From NCBI GenBank assembly GCA_004028745.1, contig RAZP01000067.1:62001-126000 (forward strand): a DNA stretch of 64,000 nt, in the 5' to 3' direction. The notes beneath the pieces are model-generated. The model worked only from the letters and a program-made list of their open reading frames with translations. It was not told where the DNA came from and searched no databases. Positions 23,425-30,920 of the stretch are shown one piece after another (within the stretch, counting starts at the first letter, position 1; each line of letters begins with the position of its first letter). Both the position numbers and the translations under genes were made by a program. Origin of the DNA: Prosthecochloris sp. GTDB lineage: Bacteria > Bacteroidota > Chlorobiia > Chlorobiales > Chlorobiaceae.

Positions 23425-25038
23425 CTACCAGCCGAGAGTAAAGTCCACCTTGTCAGCGGCGAGTAGTGATCCCGGGGGAGTAAAACCAACCGAAAGCACC
23501 GGAGCACCCCTGTCGTCCCGGCTGCCGAAAGAAACTTCCAGGTCGTCGGGAGGTTCGTCACCTCCCCTGACGAGGAAATCCTTGAGAGCGTCTGCAATAT
23601 CTCCCGCGCCGCCTTTGCATTCACCCGCCTCAATGCACTCCTTAAGGCGGAACAGAAAACCAAGCAGCATGGAAAAAAACAGGTTGAATTCCAATGACTT
23701 TCCCTTGATCGAGACCATGCCGGGAAGGAACACGGTGTCACTCCTCAACGGAGAAGCAAGGGGAGTAAAACCGGCACGGGTAAACTGTTCAATGCGTTCT
23801 TCGGAAAAAAGCATCTCCACCGGAACCGCCTCATCGTCACGGAGCGTCATGCTTTCCAGAAAAAAGCGCTGCATCCGGTCGAGGTGCAGCGGCCATGCCG
23901 TACTGCGTACACACTTTGCCGTCAGGGCTCCCAGCGCCCATACAGGAGTGATCCAGGGCTGCTCTTTTTCATGAAATGCCGTGCCGCAAACGGCTCCGTC
24001 GTCACCATCAAAAAGCTTGCGTGCCGGAAGACGGTTCAGCAGCACCGCGGTCCATGTTCCCCCGGGGTGATCGCGCAGCCTCCTCCATCGGGCGAAATAT
24101 GCGTCTTCAAGGTAGTTCGGCAGATAAGAGAGCCGGGATATCTCCTTCCATTCATCCAGCCCGAAGAAGTCCGGGCCTGCATAAAGAGCAACCGGAATCA
24201 TGAGCATGTCTGCGGTTTCAAGCACCTGCTCCAGCAGATCAAGACCGGACGGGGTATTCTGCAGCATGGTATCGAGAAGCAGCATGTTGGGCAGTTTTTC
24301 AGCCGGCAGCTCCCGAAGTTCCTGCAGCAATCCGGACAAAGCATCATCCTCCGATGTCACCAGTGTAAACACCACCTTGTGCGGCTGCTCCTGTACTGCC
24401 GATCCGTGAAGCATCAGTGCAGCCCCCCTCCACGATGACTCTATTTTCCGGAATTCGGGGCTCCGGAGCAAACGCTGCATCACCTGGCGCAACGTTGCTT
24501 CAAGCTGCACCCGCAATCCCCTGAATGCATCATGCCGGGAAACGTCTCCCGGTCTGTCGTCGCTTCCCTGCACATCGACAAGCGAGAACAGATCATCGAT
24601 CGCACTGCCTGCTGCCGTGGAGGGTGGGGTTTTCGAAGCAGGGGCGCTCTCTTCCAAGACGGAAAAATCCAGCTCAAGACCCGGAAGCAGAGCCGTCACC
24701 TTCTCTCTCATTTGGTCGGCATCCGTTCCATCCCTTCCCGCCCGGCGTACAAGACCGAGCGCATTGCAAAGAGCTTCGAGGTAGGGTATTTTCTTTACGA
24801 TCCTTTCCGGCAGAAAATCGTCAAGATTCTCCGGCTGCAAAACGATACGCCCCGACGGGCAGTACTCCCTGGGCAGCAGAACGTCAACCGAAGGAGCGAC
24901 GGCTGTCATAGCTTCCTCGATACCACCTGTGCCGCAAGCAGCGCCCACTCCTGACCGCAGCCCTCCGGAGCGCCCCCCGAAAGAAGCGACCGCCATGATC
25001 CGGTAAACGGTCAGGGCATCCGTTCTTTTCTTATCCAA
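23425..25038 (-). CDS. TssB-TssC-like fusion protein of the T6SS tip module
   Basis: A 537-residue protein. Residues about 60-110 (RIVLQPENLDDFLPERIVKK, then IPYLEALCNALGLVRRA) resemble the C-terminal part of the sheath protein TssB at 41111 (FEPDAIVKEVPELNKLFELR). After a linker, residues about 170-535 resemble the large sheath protein TssC (FRGLRVQLEATLRQVMQRLL, then RSPEFRKIESSWRGAALML, compare DKKFQALESAWGSLKFLV). It is too divergent to be the working sheath, since genuine tssB and tssC are present. It overlaps the DUF4150 gene by eight bases. A role in loading the tip, or an accessory baseplate or sheath piece, is conceivable. The fold call is from pattern similarity only. Confidence 0.65.
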   Translation of the reverse strand: MDKKRTDALTVYRIMAVASFGGRSGGLRSGVGAACGTGGIEEAMTAVAPSVDVLLPREYCPSGRIVLQPENLDDFLPERIVKKIPYLEALCNALGLVRRAGRDGTDADQMREKVTALLPGLELDFSVLEESAPASKTPPSTAAGSAIDDLFSLVDVQGSDDRPGDVSRHDAFRGLRVQLEATLRQVMQRLLRSPEFRKIESSWRGAALMLHGSAVQEQPHKVVFTLVTSEDDALSGLLQELRELPAEKLPNMLLLDTMLQNTPSGLDLLEQVLETADMLMIPVALYAGPDFFGLDEWKEISRLSYLPNYLEDAYFARWRRLRDHPGGTWTAVLLNRLPARKLFDGDDGAVCGTAFHEKEQPWITPVWALGALTAKCVRSTAWPLHLDRMQRFFLESMTLRDDEAVPVEMLFSEERIEQFTRAGFTPLASPLRSDTVFLPGMVSIKGKSLEFNLFFSMLLGFLFRLKECIEAGECKGGAGDIADALKDFLVRGGDEPPDDLEVSFGSRDDRGAPVLSVGFTPPGSLLAADKVDFTLGW

Positions 25039-25435
25039 GAGTCAAAACAGTTGTTTGTGAAGGCGAAATGCACACTCCGACAGCGTTAGGCAGTACCCCA
25101 AGCGCATTCTGGCCCGTGATACTCGCCAGTCGCTGGCAGGGCATGCCATCGATATAGATGGTCACACACCCAAGCTCATAGTAGGTCTCGCCGTCAAACA
25201 GATGCGAAATGATACCGCCCAGAACTCCCGCTTCATCGCCGTAACTGATCAGCCCCATCGACGACTGGTTGAGTACGGGCATACACTCCGTAAGGACGGT
25301 ATAGGCAGCCGGAGCGCTTGTACTCGACAGGGAAATGTTCGGATAGGTAACCGGTACGACAGCTACTCCGACATACGTGTCGCATATATCCGGAAAGCTG
25401 AAGTCCATTCCCACTCCCATGGTTAACTGAAACAT
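25031..25435 (-). CDS. DUF4150 PAAR-like tip protein
   Basis: A 134-residue protein with the DUF4150 pattern: GMDFSFPDICDTYVGVAVVP, then VTYPNISLSSTSAPAAYTVL, ending with NALGVLPNAVGVCISPSQTT. DUF4150 proteins resemble the PAAR cone that sharpens the VgrG spike of type VI secretion systems. The window has no ordinary PAAR protein, so this is probably the spike cap. It starts 20 bases after DUF3540 and its end overlaps the TssB-TssC-like start. No C-terminal toxin extension is present. Confidence 0.85.
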   Translation of the reverse strand: MFQLTMGVGMDFSFPDICDTYVGVAVVPVTYPNISLSSTSAPAAYTVLTECMPVLNQSSMGLISYGDEAGVLGGIISHLFDGETYYELGCVTIYIDGMPCQRLASITGQNALGVLPNAVGVCISPSQTTVLTLG

Positions 25436-25455
25436 AATCCCCTCCTTTTCAGCAG

Positions 25456-26118
25456 TTATCCCAAATGCACTTCCTGACCGTCGATCTTGACGACTTCGGA
25501 AGCGGTATGGTTGACAAATTTCCCCTGCGTCTGCAGGGTATCCTTGGCCATAATCCTGACATGATCCGCATGAGTTTCATCAAGTTCCTTCACATGGCGG
25601 ATACTGTCGCCAAGGTGCTGTACCCATGTCGAACAGACGGTCTGCATACTGGCAACCGTCTGGCGGGCCTGCTCCCAGACCGACTCGATGCTGCCGCCGA
25701 AAACCGACAGTGAACGAACAAGCCAGCTTGCATTACGGGCGGAAAGATCAAGAGAATCCGCCGACAGTGACATCTTACCGGCCGTATGCACGCCCATTTG
25801 CTTTTCCGAATGCAGGGAGAGACTTCCTTTACAGGCGGTGACAACCGCACCGTCTTGCAGGGTCAGCGATACCGGCGCATCACCCGAGGCACGTTCCAGC
25901 ACGCTTAAAATCCAGCACCGCCCGCCCTCTTCTCCGGACATTGACAACAGCACCAGGTCGCCGGTTTCGGGATCAAGCAGACAGCCCGCCGCCCTGCGGC
26001 AGACCATTCGCTCACCCGAGGTTTCCACCTGATACTCTTCCCTGCCCTCAACTGCAAGCACAAAACCTTCCGCTATACGGCCTTCCAGCAGGGTATCCAT
26101 CCCCGATACATTTTGCAT
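25456..26118 (-). CDS. DUF3540 protein
   Basis: A 220-residue protein matching the DUF3540 family by its MDTLLEGRIAEGFVLAVEGR start, the CRRAAGCLLDPETGDLVLLS segment, WILSVLERASGDAPVSLTLQ, and the closing KFVNHTASEVVKIDGQEVHL. The family recurs next to DUF2169, pentapeptide and DUF4150 genes in T6SS operons, and its beta-rich pattern suggests a small VgrG- or gpV-like piece. Its exact task is unknown. It follows the pentapeptide protein by six bases. Confidence 0.8.
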   Translation of the reverse strand: MQNVSGMDTLLEGRIAEGFVLAVEGREEYQVETSGERMVCRRAAGCLLDPETGDLVLLSMSGEEGGRCWILSVLERASGDAPVSLTLQDGAVVTACKGSLSLHSEKQMGVHTAGKMSLSADSLDLSARNASWLVRSLSVFGGSIESVWEQARQTVASMQTVCSTWVQHLGDSIRHVKELDETHADHVRIMAKDTLQTQGKFVNHTASEVVKIDGQEVHLG

Positions 26119-26124
26119 AACTTC

Positions 26125-27198
26125 TTATCCTCCTCTGGTTTCGTTGGTTCCGGGTTTCCAGTTTTCGGCGGCTTCGAGCTCCTTGTCGACACCGCGCAGC
26201 AGTTCCTTGTTCGCTCCCGTAAAACGGGTTTTCTCCTGCACTGCCCCGTGCAGTGTCGCCATAAAAAGATTGGCCTGTTCGAAATCAGCCTTTGTAAGAT
26301 CGGCGTGGCTCATATCGCAGTTGCTGCAGTCCGCTTTCGCAAAACGAGTACCGCGGCAGATAGCCTTCGGCATGCGAACGAGCTTCAACACCGCCCCGCT
26401 GAAATCACCGAGTGACAGATCGGCCTCGCCGAGATAGGAGCGCGAAAAATCGGCACCCCGCGCACGGACTCCTTTCATGCTGGCTTCCTGCAGCATGACG
26501 CTGTGCGCAACCGTGCCGTGCAGCTCGGCGCCGTCAAGCTTCACCCCCTGCATGACGCAATGCGCCACGTCGGCGTTCGAGAAATTCGTTCCGCTGAGAT
26601 CGGCACCCATAAAATTGATCTCCCTGAATGTCTGTCCAGAAAAATCATGGCCCGATAAATCGGCATCGTTCAGTAAAACCTTCTGCAAATGCACCCGCTT
26701 CAATATGATCTCACGCAGGTCGGCCTTACCGAAGCTGACCCTTTTGACCCTTGCACCGGAGAGATCGGCCCGCACCATGATGCTCTCACTGAACACACTT
26801 TTGAAAAGATCGGCTTCCCGCAGCGAAGCGCCGGTAAAATCACACTTGTTGTAAAAGCTCCAGTGCAGTTTCGCCCCTGACAGACCCGCGTCCCTGAAGG
26901 TTGATTTCTGCAGATGACAGCGCATGAAAGAGCTGTTTTCCAGCAGTGCCCCGCTGAACTCCATCTTCTGGAGAAACATGTCGGTCATGCTGCACCCGCT
27001 CAGGTCAGCTCCCCTGAAAGAGCATTCCCTGAACCCGGTCTTGTCGAGCACCATCCCCGAAAGGTTTGCCCCGTCAAGCGAGCAGCGGTGAAACCTTCCG
27101 AGATGCAGGTCGGCTCCTCGCAAATCCATCCCGCCAAGGTCGGCGTCTTTCACCGTTTCGCTGTTGCGTATCAGTTTCTGCACCTCATCGAGGGTCAT
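26125..27198 (-). CDS. Pentapeptide-repeat protein of the T6SS tip module
   Basis: A 357-residue protein built almost wholly of A(D/N)LxX pentapeptides from about residue 20 to 335 (for example LGGMDLRGADLHLGRFHRCS, then LDGANLSGMVLDKTGFRECS), predicting a right-handed quadrilateral beta-helix. Its ATG overlaps the stop of the DUF2169 gene in an ATGA junction. The last 25 residues are charged and non-repetitive. Stand-alone pentapeptide proteins in such operons probably stabilise the spike or act as cargo, but there is no direct evidence here. No signal peptide. Confidence 0.88.
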   Translation of the reverse strand: MTLDEVQKLIRNSETVKDADLGGMDLRGADLHLGRFHRCSLDGANLSGMVLDKTGFRECSFRGADLSGCSMTDMFLQKMEFSGALLENSSFMRCHLQKSTFRDAGLSGAKLHWSFYNKCDFTGASLREADLFKSVFSESIMVRADLSGARVKRVSFGKADLREIILKRVHLQKVLLNDADLSGHDFSGQTFREINFMGADLSGTNFSNADVAHCVMQGVKLDGAELHGTVAHSVMLQEASMKGVRARGADFSRSYLGEADLSLGDFSGAVLKLVRMPKAICRGTRFAKADCSNCDMSHADLTKADFEQANLFMATLHGAVQEKTRFTGANKELLRGVDKELEAAENWKPGTNETRGG

Positions 27199-30100
27199 GT
27201 GATATACTTCCCTTTTTTCAGTTCTTCTTCCCTGCCGTCCAGCAGGCTACGCGCGAGATTGGCGCCCTGCAAACGGGTTCCGCCCATGACGCACTTGCGG
27301 AAATCGACCCCGAACAGGTTGCTGCCAGACAGATCGGCCTTTACGACACGCGCCTTGCGCAACGATCCCTTGAACAAGTTGCTGTTCGAAAGATCAGCTC
27401 CTTCAAGATCGCTTTTCAGAAACTGGCACCTGACGAGCGGCGCCCTGCGGAAATCAGCGCCGGTGAGGTCGCAGCCTTCGAAAACAGATCCTTTGAAACC
27501 GGTGCCTGCAAACGACGCGCCTGAAAGATTCGCGTCACGGAAATACCCCTGCTCGATGCTGCAGTTTTCAACCGCGAGCCTCTGCATTGCGCTTCCGTTG
27601 CCGATCCGCAGCTTGAACAGCTTCGAGTTTTCAAAGCGCACCTGCTCACCGCTGCACTGGTGCAGCAAAAGGGCATCTGTTTCGATACCGGAAAACAGCA
27701 AACCGTCGAGCGTGCACTTTTTCAGCAGGGTTTTTGAAAAAAATGTTTCGTTCATGCACGCCCCTTTTAAATCCACCTCGGTGACAGCAGCAAGCTCGAT
27801 TCTCGACCGCTCAAAACTCACGTCCCTGAAAGACCCTTTTCTGCACGAACAGAGCTTGAGCGTGCTGCCGGTAAAATCCGCTCCCGTCAGGTTACACGCG
27901 TCGAATGAAACCTGAAAAAGGACGGTTTCCCTGCACCTGACAGCATTCAGCTTGCATTTTGAGAAAGTGGTGCGCTCCATCTCTGCTCCCGAGAAATCGG
28001 CTTCCGACAGATCGCACTTCTGGAGCGTGGTCCCTTCCATTTTCGCTCTATCGAACCGGCACCCCTTCATGATACAGTCATTGAAGCGGGCCATGGAAAG
28101 ATCTTTTCCGGAGAAATCGATACCGGAAAGATCGAGCTTTCTGAACGAGACCATCCTGAAGGAGCCGCCGGAATCAAGCCGCTCCTGCAGATTGTCCTGC
28201 GTAACAGGCTTGAGATCGGCCACATCGATACCGTGTTTTGCAAACACCTGTTTCAGCTTATCCGGCGGCTCCATCGTATCGAGCTGCTCATTGCGCTGCT
28301 GCCAGAGCGGTCCTTCCTCGCGCAGACGGGCCGACGCCTGCTCCATCAACGATGCTTTTTCAGCCGGGAGCACCCCCATTTCCTGCATCTTCCCGCGCAG
28401 AGCATCCAGCTTGTCAGCCCGGGCAGCCATCAGTTCAGCTATATTGATCCCAGAGAGATCCTGCGGCTGCCTTTCGGGAAGTTCCATTCCCAAAGACGCG
28501 GCCATTTTCCTCGCCTCTGCAATCCGTTCTTCCGCCTGCTTCAGAAAAGGGGCCGCCTTCGCATCAGCTGCTGCCTGGACCTCCTTGAACCCTTTCTCGA
28601 TCGCCGTTTTGATCGAGTCCGCACTCAGCGCCTCCTCGATCGGAACTCCGGAAACGTCTCCGGCGATATCCGGCACGACAAGCCGGTGCTTTCCGGCCAT
28701 CCCGGCCGGAAGCAGCTTCAGAAGCTCCTCACGAAGGTCTGTCCCCTTACCCCGGGCTTCAAACACATCCTGCGCATCGTCGAGCAGCAGGAAAAGCGTT
28801 CCAGGAAAAGCTTTCATCCACGCATCGCGGGCCTCCTCACCGTTCTCCCCCGGAAGCACCACCACAAGGGGCGCCCCGGCCTTGACTAGTTCCTTTGCCG
28901 GACCGGGCAACCCTTTCGCGGCCTCCGCCGAAATCGCTACAGCAGCAAAATCACCGGCCTCTTCTTCAAAAAGAAAACCGGCCAATGCATCAGGAAGAAC
29001 AACTACCGGGCCGCCTTCCATTGCCGCTTCCAGAAAACGCGGAGCTGTGTCGGAACCGGGCACGACAACCGCACGGGAAGGATCGGTTTCCGGCTCCGGC
29101 CGGACTGTGACCCCTGTAAGAACCGCACCTTCGAACCTTGGAATCACCAGCCCTCCCGGAAGAGTCAGCTGCTCCGTCAGCTCGCCGTCCGGAGGGAAAA
29201 CCAGCGGCTTCCCGTTCCACCCGAGCCAGCTGCGTTTCACCACGTCATGGCCCAGCCCCAGCGCCAGGAGCCGCTTCATCGCTTTCCTGTCGGCTTTGAG
29301 CATCATCCTGCACCGCACTACCAGTGAAAACCAGCGGTCATGGAATGGGGAAATTTCTGCCGGTTTTTCGAGATGATCGGGGTCTATGCCAGTCTCGCGA
29401 AGCTCCTCGGCAGTCAACGAAGCTTTCAACCGCTCACCTGCCTTTTTCAGGATTGACTTTTTCTGCTCCTCAACTCCAGCAAGCTTTTTTCCAGCCTCGT
29501 CCAGCGTACCTTCAAGATTTGCGATAGCTGCCCGGGCACGTTTTATCGCCTGGAAATTAACCGGCGCAATGTGGCCGAACTTCCCCTGCATCTTCTGCAT
29601 GCCCGCCTCCAGTTCATTTACAAGATCACGCTGCCCCTGCAAGCCTTTTCTCAATACAGCCTCCAGATCGCCGAACTCTGCCTGCATGGACGGGGCGCGG
29701 CCTTCCAGTCCTGCCTTCATCTCCTTAAAGGTTTTCGGGAGATTGCGCACCCGGAGAGCGCCTTTGCCGAGTTTCCGTTGCAGTTCCTGCATCTTCTCCT
29801 CCACCACACTCTGGCCGAAGTCCGCATTCTCCAGCACGTAATCACGGTAATGCTCCAGCGGCAGCGGCTCGCTGCCGGGCTCCTCGTCAGCCACATGCGC
29901 CCAGGCAAGATCGGAATACTCGTCATCAATACAGGGCGTCACTGCGCGATAGAGCAATACACCCCGCAGAATATCCGGGAAGAGCCAGAGGGTTTCGGCG
30001 TTGAGCCGCGTCTCCAAAAACTCGCCGTCAAGCAGGTCCCGGCGAAAGTAGGAACGGCTTGCCGGATCAGCCCGTCTTAGAAAAAACAGACGCATCCGCC

Positions 30101-30884
30101 GTTTCGGCAGCCCGGATGTAATTACCGGCACATCGGGATGCATGTTGCGGATCTCGATCGTTTCGTCCCCGGTAAAGAACCCCTCCAACTGCTGGCCGGG
30201 CGGGGCCGCAAGGAAAAACTCCGGTTCGAGGTCGTCGGGAAACCCCGGCCAGCGCTCCCTGAGCCACCGCTTGTCATAGGTGCCCGAAAGTTTCGCCCGG
30301 CGGGGTAGATGCGCCGGAACCAGGCCGAATCCGGCCGGAGGCGGCCGGTCGCCGGGGGAAGCGATCAATGAAGAAGGCTCCTCGATCTCGGGCAGCGGCA
30401 GAAACGGTTTCCCGTCCTCTCCCGTCACCTCGGCAAACCCTTTTCCCGAAGGATTTTCGGCAAACCCTTCTCCGCCGAAAGCGCGGTTCCAGGCAAGCGG
30501 CATCTCCGAAAACGGCCGCGGTCCGGAAATGGTGCGCAGGCCGGCAGCGTCCCGCTCCCAGCGCCTTTCGCCGAACACCGCGAGCTCTTTCGACACCGTC
30601 CCTACCCGGACGTTCACCCGGCCTCCGGTGATCGAATGTCCTCTCGGAGCATGACATGTTCCTGCAAGCAGAAACTCCCCCTTCGGCTTGGGCCATCCCT
30701 GGTCAAGCAGGGGAACTTCTCCGAGCAGCGGCGGCACCTCCTGCCAGAGCTCCTGCTCTTTCCGCAGGTTTTGCGGATCGGTGAGGTCGAAGTAAAGCAG
30801 TACCGCGGCGGAAAGCCATTGGCGCCCTTCCAGTTCGAAAGGATGCGGCAGGAAACTGTGTATCTGCTTCTTGAGGATCTTCAT
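27195..30884 (-). CDS. DUF2169 protein fused to a pentapeptide-repeat helix
   Basis: About 1229 residues from the ATG at 30884 (MKILKKQIHSFLPHPFELEG; a TTG at 30902 would add six). Residues about 1-330 form a DUF2169 domain: GEFLLAGTCHAPRGHSITGG, and the motif WNRAFGGEGFAENPSGKGF. A coiled-coil middle (about 360-520) and an Ala/Pro-rich linker with further helices follow. The C-terminal third (about 905-1225) is pentapeptide repeats. DUF2169 proteins are adaptor or chaperone proteins that load T6SS cargo onto VgrG. It lies 36 bases after vgrG and overlaps the next pentapeptide gene. The region is markedly G+C-rich. Confidence 0.85.
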   Translation of the reverse strand: MKILKKQIHSFLPHPFELEGRQWLSAAVLLYFDLTDPQNLRKEQELWQEVPPLLGEVPLLDQGWPKPKGEFLLAGTCHAPRGHSITGGRVNVRVGTVSKELAVFGERRWERDAAGLRTISGPRPFSEMPLAWNRAFGGEGFAENPSGKGFAEVTGEDGKPFLPLPEIEEPSSLIASPGDRPPPAGFGLVPAHLPRRAKLSGTYDKRWLRERWPGFPDDLEPEFFLAAPPGQQLEGFFTGDETIEIRNMHPDVPVITSGLPKRRMRLFFLRRADPASRSYFRRDLLDGEFLETRLNAETLWLFPDILRGVLLYRAVTPCIDDEYSDLAWAHVADEEPGSEPLPLEHYRDYVLENADFGQSVVEEKMQELQRKLGKGALRVRNLPKTFKEMKAGLEGRAPSMQAEFGDLEAVLRKGLQGQRDLVNELEAGMQKMQGKFGHIAPVNFQAIKRARAAIANLEGTLDEAGKKLAGVEEQKKSILKKAGERLKASLTAEELRETGIDPDHLEKPAEISPFHDRWFSLVVRCRMMLKADRKAMKRLLALGLGHDVVKRSWLGWNGKPLVFPPDGELTEQLTLPGGLVIPRFEGAVLTGVTVRPEPETDPSRAVVVPGSDTAPRFLEAAMEGGPVVVLPDALAGFLFEEEAGDFAAVAISAEAAKGLPGPAKELVKAGAPLVVVLPGENGEEARDAWMKAFPGTLFLLLDDAQDVFEARGKGTDLREELLKLLPAGMAGKHRLVVPDIAGDVSGVPIEEALSADSIKTAIEKGFKEVQAAADAKAAPFLKQAEERIAEARKMAASLGMELPERQPQDLSGINIAELMAARADKLDALRGKMQEMGVLPAEKASLMEQASARLREEGPLWQQRNEQLDTMEPPDKLKQVFAKHGIDVADLKPVTQDNLQERLDSGGSFRMVSFRKLDLSGIDFSGKDLSMARFNDCIMKGCRFDRAKMEGTTLQKCDLSEADFSGAEMERTTFSKCKLNAVRCRETVLFQVSFDACNLTGADFTGSTLKLCSCRKGSFRDVSFERSRIELAAVTEVDLKGACMNETFFSKTLLKKCTLDGLLFSGIETDALLLHQCSGEQVRFENSKLFKLRIGNGSAMQRLAVENCSIEQGYFRDANLSGASFAGTGFKGSVFEGCDLTGADFRRAPLVRCQFLKSDLEGADLSNSNLFKGSLRKARVVKADLSGSNLFGVDFRKCVMGGTRLQGANLARSLLDGREEELKKGKYIT

Positions 30885-30920
30885 TGACTTATTGTGTTTC
30901 AAGCGACAGGAAAAGGATCG

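Noticed and set aside
25456..26118. DUF3540 as a possible secreted toxin
   Set aside because: There is no catalytic motif or signal, and the family recurs as part of spike modules.
27952..29376. 474-residue Ser-rich plus-strand frame
   Set aside because: Antisense to the DUF2169-pentapeptide gene. Its Ser/Arg richness is that of a shadow frame.
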